Assembly: GCF_000719335.1 (NCBI RefSeq)
Contig: NZ_JOGB01000109.1
Location: 1-6,927 of the forward strand
From: Streptomyces sp. NRRL S-87
GTDB lineage: Bacteria > Actinomycetota > Actinomycetes > Streptomycetales > Streptomycetaceae
DNA length: 6,927 nt
Reading direction: 5' to 3'
Shown here: piece by piece, positions 1 through 6,749 of the stretch
Position numbering within the stretch: the stretch's first letter is position 1
Layout: every line of letters starts with the position of its first letter
Program-made: the position numbers and the translations under genes
The notes under the pieces: model-generated
What the model was told of the DNA's origin: nothing
Database searches by the model: none
What the model saw: only the letters and a program-made list of their open reading frames with translations

Positions 1-225
1 GGCTTCGCCCTGGCCTGCGGCCACCCTCGGCCCGGGCCTGCCTCCGAGCCAGCCTGCCACCCCTGTCAAGCGCCTCCCCCACACACCACGGGACCCACCA
101 GGCACCGCCAAGGATCCGGCGAGCCGGGACTGGCTGTGGGCGGACTCGCGCACGACGGTCGGCGGAGTGGCCGTCGGTGACCGGTCTGGGGGTCCTCAGG
201 TGGATCTGTGGAGGGCGGGGCGTGC
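1..225. other. Upstream region without a convincing gene
   Basis: No start codon with a Shine-Dalgarno sequence and coherent codon use is visible here. Plus-strand frame 2 is open from the window edge to a TGA at 227-229, so it could be the tail of a gene that begins outside the window. Frames 1 and 3 are also open over most of the stretch, as expected at this GC content, and the frame 2 translation is proline-rich and matches no family I recognise. The only structured item I can support is the short element at 34-94, which recurs inverted near the right end of the window. Confidence 0.5.
34..94 (-). repeat. Short dispersed element, left copy (inverted relative to 6848-6913)
   Basis: On the minus strand this copy reads GTCCCGTGGTGTGTGGG (94 to 78), then CTTGAC (70 to 65), then GGCAGGCCC (42 to 34). 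The same three blocks occur in the same order on the plus strand at 6848-6864, 6876-6881 and 6905-6913. The 17-base block is identical in the two copies. The spacings are 7 versus 11 bases and 22 versus 23 bases. Sequence between the blocks has diverged. This looks like two diverged copies of one intergenic element in inverted orientation, but its identity is unknown. No transposase is nearby. Confidence 0.45.
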
Positions 226-253
226 TTGACTTCGCAAGGGCGCGATATATCGT
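226..253 (+). promoter_or_regulatory. Promoter of the DUF4097-padR operon
   Basis: A -35 candidate TTGACT (226-231) and a -10 candidate TATCGT (248-253) are separated by 16 bases, which fits the main vegetative sigma factor of streptomycetes. Transcription would start near 260, giving a leader of about 56 bases before the ATG at 316. The -10 lies inside the dyad at 239-256, so a protein bound there would block RNA polymerase. Seen: hexamers, spacing and overlap. Inferred: that it is active. Confidence 0.55.
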
Positions 254-256
254 GTC
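239..256 (+). promoter_or_regulatory. Operator-like dyad 1, over the -10 box
   Basis: The core CGATATATCG (243-252) is a perfect 10-bp palindrome. Read on the minus strand, the 18 bases 256 to 239 are GACACGATATATCGCGCC, which match the second site (265-282) at 14 of 18 positions. The four differences are all transitions. It is probably bound by the PadR-type repressor encoded downstream. PadR proteins are dimers that bind dyads in their own promoters, but the operator assignment here is inference from position and symmetry. Confidence 0.55.
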
Positions 257-264
257 TTGCGAGA

Positions 265-282
265 GACGCGATATGTTGCGTC
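265..282 (+). promoter_or_regulatory. Operator-like dyad 2, just downstream of the predicted transcription start
   Basis: GACGCGATATGTTGCGTC has perfect 5-base outer arms (265-269 and 278-282) and a partly symmetric centre. It shares the consensus GACRCGATATRTYGCGYC with dyad 1. The two centres are 26 bp apart, about two and a half helical turns. Together they would bracket the transcription start and could bind two repressor dimers. Confidence 0.5.
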
Positions 283-299
283 GCTCTTGGCCCCGATCC

Positions 300-306
300 G
301 AGGAGG
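300..306 (+). promoter_or_regulatory. Ribosome binding site that fixes the DUF4097 start
   Basis: GAGGAGG ends nine bases before the ATG at 316. An in-frame ATG at 208 lies upstream of the predicted promoter and operators and has no comparable site, so translation should begin at 316. Confidence 0.8.
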
Positions 307-315
307 ATCAGCACG

Positions 316-1215
316 ATGACCCAGTCGACGTGGACGGTCTCCGAGCCGCAGAAGCTCTCCTTCGACGCCCCGGTGGCGGAGGTCAGGGTCCGTGTCGTGA
401 ACGGCACGGTGAACGTCGTCGGCACCGAGGACGACGGACCCGCCCGGCTGGAGGTCGGTCGGATCGACGGACCGCCGCTGATCGTCACCCACGAGCACGG
501 CACGCTGACGGTCGCGTACGAGGACATGTCCTGGAAGGGCTTCCTCAAGAGCTTCGAGAAGAACGGCTTCAGCCGAGAGAGCTGGCAGCGCAGCGCCGAG
601 GTGACCCTGACCGTGCCGGCCGCGGCCCGGGTCGAGCTCGGTGCGGTGGGCGCCGCCGCGGTGGTCTCCGGCATCCGGGGCGGTACCGAGGTCAAGGGAG
701 TCAGTGGGGACACCGCGCTGGTGGGCCTGGCCGGCGCGGTGCGCGCGGACACGGTCTCGGGCAGCGTCGAGGCCCAGTCCGTGACCGGTGAGCTGCGGTT
801 CAAGTCCGTGTCCGGCGACCTGACCGTGGTCGACGGGGCCGGGGCGTCCGTACGTGCCGACTCGGTCAGCGGCGACATGGTGCTCGACCTGGACCCGGCG
901 GCGGGGCCCGCCGACATCGCCTTGACGTCCGTCTCCGGCGAGGTGGCCATCCGGCTGCCGCACCCGGCGGACGCGCGGGTCGAGGCGCACACCGCCAGCG
1001 GGTCGGTGCGGACCGCGTTCGAGGACCTGCGGGTCAGCGGCCAGTGGGGCGCCAAGCGCATCACGGGCACCCTCGGCGCGGGCACCGGAACCCTGAAGGC
1101 CTCCACCGTCTCGGGCGCCATCGCGCTGCTGCGCCGGCCGGCGGCGGACGCCGACCCCTTCACCGACGCCGGCGGCCCCGGCACCCCGCCCGCCCTCGAC
1201 AAGAAGGTGCTCTGA
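316..1215 (+). CDS. DUF4097 family beta-strand repeat protein
   Basis: This encodes a 299-residue protein. Residues 15-110 are beta-rich. From about residue 110 to 270 it is built of short beta strands punctuated by [VIA]-[ST]-G turns, at about 129, 147, 156, 165, 184, 206, 227, 240, 249 and 265. That is the pattern of the DUF4097 putative adhesin-like repeat fold, probably a beta-helix or stacked sheet. The N-terminus MTQSTWTVSE is polar. I see no signal peptide, lipobox or membrane segment, so a cytosolic location is likely. The stop at 1213-1215 lies one base before the padR start, so the two genes are almost certainly cotranscribed and translationally coupled. The molecular function is not known. 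DUF4097 proteins often sit beside PadR regulators in actinobacteria, so a role in sensing or modulating that regulator is possible but unproven. Expression is probably controlled by the dyads at 239-282. Confidence 0.85.
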   Translation: MTQSTWTVSEPQKLSFDAPVAEVRVRVVNGTVNVVGTEDDGPARLEVGRIDGPPLIVTHEHGTLTVAYEDMSWKGFLKSFEKNGFSRESWQRSAEVTLTVPAAARVELGAVGAAAVVSGIRGGTEVKGVSGDTALVGLAGAVRADTVSGSVEAQSVTGELRFKSVSGDLTVVDGAGASVRADSVSGDMVLDLDPAAGPADIALTSVSGEVAIRLPHPADARVEAHTASGSVRTAFEDLRVSGQWGAKRITGTLGAGTGTLKASTVSGAIALLRRPAADADPFTDAGGPGTPPALDKKVL

Positions 1216-1216
1216 C

Positions 1217-2134
1217 ATGCCGCCCGTCTTCGCCCACGGCCGTCTGCGCCTGTACCTGCTCAAGCTCCTCGACGAGGCCCCGCGCCACGGCTACGAGGTG
1301 ATCCGGCTCCTGGAGGAGCGGTTCCAGGGCCTGTACGCGCCCTCCGCCGGCACCGTCTACCCGCGGCTGGCCAAGCTGGAGGCCGAGGGGCTCGTCACCC
1401 ACACCACGGAGGGCGGGCGCAAGGTCTACTCGATCACCGACGCCGGCCGCGAGGAGCTGGCCGGTCGCGGCGGTGAGCTGGCGGACCTGGAGCTGGAGAT
1501 CCGCGAGTCGGTCTCCGAGCTGGCCGCCGAGATACGCGACGACGTCCGCGGGGCCGCGGGGAACCTGCGGCGCGAGATGCGCGCGGCGGCCGCCGGGGCC
1601 GAACAGCGGCACGAGGAGACCTTCGCCGACAGCGAGGCGTGGCAGCACGCCAAGGAGGAGCTGCGCAAGGCCCGGCAGGAGTGGAAGGAGCAGGCCCGCC
1701 GGGCGAAGGACGAGAGCCGGCGTGCCCGCGAGGAGGCCAAGCAGGCCCGCCGCCAGGCCAAGGAGGCCCAGGACCGGGCCCGGGAAGAGGTCCAGCGGAT
1801 CGCCCGGCAGCTGCAGGAGCAGTTCGCGCGCTCGGGCATGAAGGACGGGCTGAGCGACCTCACCACGCAGCTCGGCGGCTTCGCCCGGGGCGCCGCGGAC
1901 GCCTTCCTCAAGCAGGACGGGTCGGCCCCGGCGGCCGACGCGGCGGGCTGGGCGGCCGACGCCGAGTCCACCGGCGACCCGGCCCGCGACCTGGACCGGC
2001 TGCTCGACCGGTTCCGCGACGACGTCCGTGACGCGGCCCGTGACCACGGCGTCACGGAGGAGCAGCTCGCCGCGGCCCGGGCCCGGCTCGCCGAGGCCGC
2101 CACCGTCATCGGCGCCGTCCTGCGCGGACGGTAG
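1217..2134 (+). CDS. PadR family transcriptional regulator with a long helical C-terminal arm
   Basis: The product has 305 residues. Residues 5-80 form a clear PadR winged helix: HGYEVIRLLEERF (24-36), then GTVYPRLAKLEAEGLV (45-60) as recognition helix and the start of the wing, then GRKVYSITDAGREEL (67-81). The rest is not a usual short PadR dimerisation helix. Residues 85-135 are a helical stretch, 140-204 is dense in E, K, R, A and Q and should form a continuous charged helix or coiled coil, and 254-302 is a second amphipathic helical segment after a small-residue linker at about 233-253. Many PadR proteins have about 110-180 residues, so this arm is unusually long. A weak SD-like AAGG (1204-1207) lies inside the upstream gene, and coupling to that gene probably drives translation. 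It likely represses its own operon through the dyads at 239-256 and 265-282. The inducer is unknown. Confidence 0.88.
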   Translation: MPPVFAHGRLRLYLLKLLDEAPRHGYEVIRLLEERFQGLYAPSAGTVYPRLAKLEAEGLVTHTTEGGRKVYSITDAGREELAGRGGELADLELEIRESVSELAAEIRDDVRGAAGNLRREMRAAAAGAEQRHEETFADSEAWQHAKEELRKARQEWKEQARRAKDESRRAREEAKQARRQAKEAQDRAREEVQRIARQLQEQFARSGMKDGLSDLTTQLGGFARGAADAFLKQDGSAPAADAAGWAADAESTGDPARDLDRLLDRFRDDVRDAARDHGVTEEQLAAARARLAEAATVIGAVLRGR

Positions 2135-2157
2135 GGGCGCACTCCCCGCTCGAACGA

Positions 2158-2199
2158 AAGGGCCCCGGCGCCGGAGATCCCTCCGGTGCCGGGGCCCTT
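2158..2199. terminator. Bidirectional terminator between convergent genes
   Basis: A 19-bp stem pairs 2158-2176 with 2181-2199, has one G-U pair (2170 with 2187 in plus-strand RNA) and closes on the four-base loop ATCC (2177-2180). It lies 23 bases after the padR stop and 15 bases beyond the malic enzyme stop. The minus-strand transcript has a TTTCGTT tail after the stem. The plus-strand copy ends CCCTTCGC with no real U-run, as is common in streptomycetes. It probably ends transcription from both sides. Confidence 0.85.
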
Positions 2200-2214
2200 C
2201 GCGGGTTCCGGGCG

Positions 2215-3414
<1,200 letters not shown>

Positions 3415-3422
3415 TTCTTTGA

Positions 3423-3428
3423 CCCCTT
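3423..3428 (-). promoter_or_regulatory. Ribosome binding site that supports the GTG start of the malic enzyme
   Basis: On the minus strand AAGGGG ends eight bases before the GTG at 3414-3412. The next internal ATG is codon 30, just before the conserved core, and would remove an N-terminus typical of the family. The first two A residues of this site also form the end of a TAA that closes a three-codon ATG-AAG-ACT frame (3438 to 3427). Confidence 0.7.
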
Positions 3429-3493
3429 AAGTCTTCATAGTTGAGGGTGACTCCACTCCTGGGTCAGGGGTGGGCGGGCACCGCGTTCGAGCT

Positions 3494-3588
3494 CCGAAAT
3501 CGGCTGGCGGGTGAGCCCGCCTCCCTCGGAGGGGAGGTTTCGTACGCGCGGGCGCGCCGCACACGCGCCCTGAGCCCCGGATGAGGGG
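3494..3588 (-). promoter_or_regulatory. Structured leader of the malic enzyme mRNA (candidate)
   Basis: In 95 bases there are five hairpin-forming inverted repeats: 3575-3578 with 3585-3588; GGGCGCG/CGCGCCC at 3550-3556 with 3564-3570; CCTCCC/GGGAGG at 3520-3525 with 3532-3537; GGCGGG/CCCGCC at 3506-3511 with 3516-3521 (loop TGAG); and CCGA/TCGG at 3494-3497 with 3500-3503. The third and fourth share bases 3520-3521, so they cannot both close fully. If transcription starts near 3637, all lie in the 5' untranslated region. It resembles no riboswitch class I recognise. The symmetric elements would also form in plus-strand RNA, so the strand is inferred from position. Confidence 0.4.
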
Positions 3589-3643
3589 TGTAAGGATCTG
3601 TTGTACCCGAAGAGCCTCGTCCAGACGACTCGATTGCTGGTCG

Positions 3644-3649
3644 ATCCTA
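3644..3649 (-). promoter_or_regulatory. Candidate -10 box for the malic enzyme gene
   Basis: The minus strand reads TAGGAT from 3649 to 3644, a full match to the streptomycete TAGRRT -10 consensus. No good -35 is present: the best, TTAACG (3675 to 3670), is 20 bases upstream, which suggests an activator or a different sigma factor if the site is real. A start near 3637 would give a leader of about 220 bases. Confidence 0.35.
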
Positions 3650-3733
3650 TGGGCATTGTCCGGTTTCGCCGTTAAGTCCGGCAGCCCTGGTCCACAGGTC
3701 GAGACGAGCAGTAAAAAGCACGGCTCGGAGGGG

Positions 3734-3749
3734 GTTACGCGCCAGAAAC
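3734..3749 (+). promoter_or_regulatory. GlnR-like nitrogen regulator box
   Basis: GTTAC (3734-3738), six bases, then GAAAC (3745-3749) exactly matches the two half-sites gTnAc-N6-GaAAc described for GlnR, the global nitrogen regulator of streptomycetes. Only one pair is seen; the sequence six bases further on (GACGA) does not continue the pattern. It lies about 200 bases upstream of the binding-protein ATG, and about 70 bases before the start expected from the weak promoter at 3782-3809, a position consistent with activation. The malic enzyme promoter on the other side could also be affected. The motif is short, so chance occurrence is possible. Confidence 0.45.
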
Positions 3750-3932
3750 TTCGGCGACGATCACCCTTGTCCGCAGGCATGTTGGACAACTCCGGGCACC
3801 CGTTATCCGATTTTGACCTGGCTGGCCGTCCGATTCCCGAGGTCCGAATGGCAAGATGCGGAATCACACGAGGTCGCGACACTCGAAGGTGCGTGCCGGA
3901 CCTCCTTTTCGGCCGCTGTCCATCCCCATGCC

Positions 3933-3938
3933 GGAGGA
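3933..3938 (+). promoter_or_regulatory. Ribosome binding site that fixes the binding-protein start
   Basis: GGAGGA ends eight bases before the ATG at 3947. Starting here puts a classic lipoprotein signal at the N-terminus. The same frame is open back to an ATG at 3581, but that would add 122 residues without coding character and bury the signal peptide. The bases CCTCC at 3901-3905 could pair with this site. Confidence 0.8.
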
Positions 3939-3946
3939 TCACGCTC

Positions 3947-4903
3947 ATGACCGCAAGCACCACCCGTCGTACGACCGCCACCCGGTCCCGGATCGCCGCG
4001 GTCGGCGCCGTCGCGGTCGCAGGCAGCCTCCTGCTGGCCGGCTGTGGCGACCAGACCGACGCGGGCAGCAGCTCGTCGTCGTCCGAGTCCCCGGCCTCCA
4101 GCGCCGCCCCGCTCTTCGCGAAGCTGCCGAAGAAGTACCAGGACTCCAAGGTCATCAAGATCGGCACGGACGCCGCGTACGCCCCCATGGAGTTCACCGA
4201 GGGCGGCAAGATCGTCGGCGTCGACCCCGACCTCGCCGAGGCGCTGGGCAAGCAGCTCGGTGTCAAGATGGAGATGGTCTCGGGCACCTTCGACGGCCTG
4301 ATCACCTCGATCTACACCGGCCGTCAGGACCTGATCATGTCCTCGATGACGGACAACAAGAAGCGCCAGGAGGGTCTGGACGACTCCGGCAAGAAGATCG
4401 GCAAGGGCATCGACTTCGTCGACTACTTCTCGTCCGGCGTCTCGCTGCTGGTCAAGAAGGGCAACCCGCAGGGCGTCAAGTCCCTCGACGACCTCTGCGG
4501 CAAGACCGTCGCCGTCCAGCGCGGCACGATCTACGAGGACACCTTCAAGGCCCAGGCCACGAAGTGCGGTGACAAGAAGCTCACCATCCAGGCCTTCGAC
4601 ACCGACGCCGAGGCCCAGACCCGCGTCAAGGCCGGCGGCGCCGTCGCCGACCTGAACGACTACCCGGTCGCGGCGTACATCGCCAAGACCTCCGGCGGCG
4701 GCAACGACTTCGAGGTCGCCGGCAGCCAGGCGGACGTCGGCCTCTTCGGCATCGGCGTCTCCAAGGACAACACCCAGCTCCGTGACGCCGTCAAGGAAGC
4801 CCTCGACGCGATCATCAAGGACGGCTCCTACGCCAAGGTCCTGGAGAAGTGGAACGTCAAGGACAGCGCGGTCACCCAGGCGACCGTCAACGCCGGCAAG
4901 TGA
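3947..4903 (+). CDS. Polar amino acid (glutamate-type) ABC transporter substrate-binding lipoprotein
   Basis: This 318-residue protein captures an amino acid outside the membrane and delivers it to the permease encoded next. Residues 1-33 are a lipoprotein signal: an Arg-rich start, a hydrophobic core at 17-31 and the lipobox LAGC (30-33), so Cys33 should be lipidated and anchored on the outer face of the membrane. A Ser-rich linker (41-53) follows. The SBP family 3 domain runs from about 66 to 302. It shows KIGTDAAYAPMEF (71-83), GVDPDLAEALGKQLG (91-105), FDGLITSIYTGRQDLIMSSM (115-134), TVAVQRGTIYEDTF (187-200) and FDTDAEAQTRVKAGGAVADL (217-236), all hallmarks of HAAT-type binding proteins. 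Cys184 and Cys207 are the only cysteines in the mature domain besides Cys33 and could form a disulfide. The substrate is not decided by sequence; glutamate, glutamine or aspartate are likeliest. It is first in the operon and 29 bases from the permease gene. Confidence 0.92.
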   Translation: MTASTTRRTTATRSRIAAVGAVAVAGSLLLAGCGDQTDAGSSSSSSESPASSAAPLFAKLPKKYQDSKVIKIGTDAAYAPMEFTEGGKIVGVDPDLAEALGKQLGVKMEMVSGTFDGLITSIYTGRQDLIMSSMTDNKKRQEGLDDSGKKIGKGIDFVDYFSSGVSLLVKKGNPQGVKSLDDLCGKTVAVQRGTIYEDTFKAQATKCGDKKLTIQAFDTDAEAQTRVKAGGAVADLNDYPVAAYIAKTSGGGNDFEVAGSQADVGLFGIGVSKDNTQLRDAVKEALDAIIKDGSYAKVLEKWNVKDSAVTQATVNAGK

Positions 4904-4932
4904 TCTCCGCGCTCCACTGAAGGGCAGTCATT

Positions 4933-5880
4933 GTGACTGACAAGATCGACAAGGGCTCGGCCGCCGCTCCGGCCGGGCCCGGCGCCTCGGGTGTTCCGTT
5001 CGAGGCGATCAAGGCCATCCCCGTGCGCCACTGGGGCCGCTACGTCAGTGCCGTAGTGGTCGTGGCGCTCCTCGGCTGGCTCCTCTACGCCTTCTCCCAG
5101 GGCAACATCATCTGGGACACGGTGTGGGACAAGCTCTTCGACCCCTCGGTCCTGAGCGGTCTGTGGAAGACCATCGTGATCAGCGTGGCCTCCATGGCCC
5201 TCGGCCTGGTCCTCGGCATCCTCTTCGCGGTGATGCGCCTCTCGAAGAACCCGGTCACCGGGGCCGTCTCCTGGCTCTACATCTGGTTCTTCCGCGGCAC
5301 GCCGGTGTACGTGCAGCTGCTCGTCTGGTTCAACCTCTCGCTGATCTTCCAGTACCTCAACCTGGGACCGATCTACAAGAACGAGATGGTCGACGTCATG
5401 ACCCCGTTCATGGTCGCGCTCCTGGGCCTCGGCCTGAACGAGGGCGCGTACATGGCGGAGATCGTCCGGGCCGGCATCCAGTCGGTCGACGAGGGCCAGA
5501 CCGAGGCCGCCCACGCGCTCGGCATGTCGCAGACCAAGACCATGTGGCGGGTCGTCCTGCCGCAGGCCATGCGGGTGATCGTGCCCCCCACGGGCAACGA
5601 GTTCATCAACATGCTCAAGACGTCGTCGCTGGTCTCGGCCGTCCAGTACACCGAGCTCCTGCGCGCCTCGTCGAACATCGGCAACACGGCCGGCGCCGTC
5701 ATGGAGATGCTCTTCGTGGCCTCCATCTGGTACCTGGCCCTGACCAGCGTCTTCAGCGTCGGCCAGTACTACCTGGAGCGCCGCTTCGCCCGCGGCTCCA
5801 CCCGCAACCTGCCGCCCACCCCGTTCCAGCGGCTGAAGGCCAACCTGAACATGTTCCGCCGTACGGAGGTCGCCCGATGA
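4933..5880 (+). CDS. Polar amino acid ABC transporter permease (HisM/GltK type)
   Basis: The 315-residue product forms the membrane channel, probably as a homodimer, since the operon has one permease gene where many related systems have two. A cytosolic Ala/Pro/Gly-rich N-terminus (1-30) precedes membrane segments at about 37-54, 78-101, 111-139, 157-177 and 254-277. TM2 starts with [17 protein letters not shown] (75-91) and [10 protein letters not shown] (121-130) follows, both typical of the HAAT family. The cytosolic EAA loop that contacts the ATPase is [10 protein letters not shown] (191-200) continuing to [12 protein letters not shown] (208-219). A basic tail of about 35 residues (281-315) extends past the last helix. 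The start is GTG, eight bases after GAAGGG (4919-4924). The stop overlaps the ATPase start. Confidence 0.93.
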   Translation: MTDKIDKGSAAAPAGPGASGVPFEAIKAIPVRHWGRYVSAVVVVALLGWLLYAFSQGNIIWDTVWDKLFDPSVLSGLWKTIVISVASMALGLVLGILFAVMRLSKNPVTGAVSWLYIWFFRGTPVYVQLLVWFNLSLIFQYLNLGPIYKNEMVDVMTPFMVALLGLGLNEGAYMAEIVRAGIQSVDEGQTEAAHALGMSQTKTMWRVVLPQAMRVIVPPTGNEFINMLKTSSLVSAVQYTELLRASSNIGNTAGAVMEMLFVASIWYLALTSVFSVGQYYLERRFARGSTRNLPPTPFQRLKANLNMFRRTEVAR

Positions 5881-6644
5881 GCGCCCAGCCGATGGTCAAG
5901 GCCGAAGGCGTCCACAAGTCCTACGGCGCCGCCCACATCCTGCGCGGGATCGACCTCGAGGTCGCCCCCCGCGAGGTCTTCTGCCTGGTCGGCCCGTCCG
6001 GCTCCGGCAAGTCCACCTTCCTGCGCTGCATCAACCACCTGGAGCGCATCAACGGCGGCCGGCTCTCGGTCGACGGCCACCTGGTGGGCTACCGGCAGAA
6101 GGGCGACAAGCTCTACGAGCTGAAGGACAGCGAGGTCGCCGCCCAGCGCCGCGACATCGGCATGGTCTTCCAGCGCTTCAACCTGTTCCCCCACATGACG
6201 GCCATCGAGAACGTCATGGAGGCCCCGGTCCAGGTGAAGCGGGAGTCCAAGGCGGTGGCCCGCGAGCGCGCCGTCCGCCTGCTCGACCGCGTGGGCCTCG
6301 GTGACAAGGGGAACAACTACCCCTCGCAGCTCTCCGGCGGCCAGCAGCAGCGCGTCGCCATCGCCCGTGCGCTGGCGATGGAGCCGAAGCTCATGCTGTT
6401 CGACGAGCCGACCTCCGCGCTCGACCCCGAGCTGGTCGGCGACGTCCTCGACGTCATGCGGGACCTCGCCGAGTCGGGCATGACCATGATCGTGGTCACG
6501 CACGAGATGGGCTTCGCCCGCGAGGTCGGCGACAACCTGGTCTTCATGGACGGCGGTGTCGTGGTCGAGTCCGGCCACCCGCGCGACGTCCTGACCAACC
6601 CGCAGCACGACCGCACCAAGGCGTTCCTGTCCAAGGTGCTGTAG
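5877..6644 (+). CDS. Polar amino acid ABC transporter ATP-binding protein (GlnQ/HisP type)
   Basis: This 255-residue ATPase powers the importer at the inner face of the membrane. All nucleotide-site motifs are intact: A-loop Tyr16, Walker [10 protein letters not shown] (39-47), Q-loop Gln99 in [13 protein letters not shown], signature LSGGQQQ (152-158), Walker B LMLFDE (172-177) with catalytic Glu177, D-loop SALD (180-183) and switch His209 in VVTHEMGFA. Between the Walker A domain and the Q-loop there is a longer loop ([17 protein letters not shown], 71-87) than in GlnQ, like the extended loop of HisP. The ATG overlaps the permease stop as ATGA, with GGAGGT (5865-5870) six bases upstream, so translation is coupled. 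It is the last gene of the operon; a strong terminator begins 45 bases after the stop. Confidence 0.95.
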   Translation: MSAQPMVKAEGVHKSYGAAHILRGIDLEVAPREVFCLVGPSGSGKSTFLRCINHLERINGGRLSVDGHLVGYRQKGDKLYELKDSEVAAQRRDIGMVFQRFNLFPHMTAIENVMEAPVQVKRESKAVARERAVRLLDRVGLGDKGNNYPSQLSGGQQQRVAIARALAMEPKLMLFDEPTSALDPELVGDVLDVMRDLAESGMTMIVVTHEMGFAREVGDNLVFMDGGVVVESGHPRDVLTNPQHDRTKAFLSKVL

Positions 6645-6663
6645 TCGGTCGGTCGTTCCAGTC

Positions 6664-6683
6664 GGTTCGCGTAGGTTCGCGTA
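6664..6683 (+). repeat. Perfect 10-bp tandem duplication
   Basis: GGTTCGCGTA occurs twice with no gap (6664-6673 and 6674-6683), directly after a GGTC-rich stretch and just before the terminator stem. This is probably replication slippage; no function is evident. Confidence 0.8.
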
Positions 6684-6688
6684 GTAGG

Positions 6689-6725
6689 CGCAGGGGCGGT
6701 ACGGGTCTTCCGTACCGCCCCTGCG
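6689..6725 (+). terminator. Intrinsic terminator of the transporter operon
   Basis: A perfect 16-bp stem pairs 6689-6704 with 6710-6725 and closes on the five-base loop GTCTT (6705-6709). It starts 45 bases after the ATPase stop. There is no U-run behind it, as is usual for streptomycete terminators. The stem is symmetric, so it could also stop transcripts arriving from the right. Confidence 0.85.
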
Positions 6726-6749
6726 GCGTTCGTGCGTCTGGGGGCTGGG

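Larger units (their letters stand above)
3415..3946. other. Divergent intergenic control region between malic enzyme and transporter
   Basis: These 532 bases separate two genes that start in opposite directions and contain no credible gene. Open frames across it use ATA, AGA and TTA codons and lack the GC third-position bias of the neighbours. Left to right it holds the malic enzyme SD, a hairpin-rich block (3494-3588), a minus-strand -10 candidate (3649 to 3644), a GlnR-like box (3734-3749), a weak plus-strand promoter candidate and the SD of the binding-protein gene. The plus-strand candidate is TTGGAC (3782-3787) with TATCCG (3804-3809) after a 16-base spacer; TGGACA (3783-3788) with TCCGAT (3806-3811) is an alternative 17-base spacing. 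I would not rely on either. Confidence 0.6.

Noticed and set aside
208..315. Upstream ATG extension of the DUF4097 protein
   Set aside because: It would place the promoter and operators inside the gene; the SD supports 316.
66..1263. Two long minus-strand frames opposite the DUF4097 gene
   Set aside because: They mirror the real gene in other frames, lack SD sites and family motifs, and read as Arg/Pro/Ser-rich composition noise.
1160..2142. Long minus-strand frames opposite padR
   Set aside because: They are antisense to a protein with clear PadR motifs; the translations are low-complexity.
3435..3656. 73-residue minus-strand frame in the control region
   Set aside because: It starts next to the -10 candidate, contains codons rare in this genome type (ATA, AGA, TTA) and has no SD.
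3813..3818. TTGACC as the -35 of the transporter promoter
   Set aside because: No acceptable -10 lies 16-19 bases downstream.
3581..3946. N-terminal extension of the binding protein
   Set aside because: It would bury the lipoprotein signal, uses codons unlike the gene, and the SD supports 3947.
3415..3946. Known riboswitch class in the control region
   Set aside because: I recognise no conserved core of any class on either strand; a covariance-model search was not possible.
3953..3985. Twin-arginine export signal in the binding protein
   Set aside because: Arg7-Arg8 is present but the following residues (TTAT) do not match the S-R-R-x-F-L-K pattern, so Sec export is the default; Tat is not excluded.
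3427..4305. Minus-strand frame across the control region and transporter start
   Set aside because: It overlaps a well-supported gene and shows no family resemblance.
5124..5876. Long N-terminal extension of the ATPase in frame
   Set aside because: That part lies out of frame inside the permease gene; the ATPase domain begins at 5877 with its own SD and ATGA overlap.
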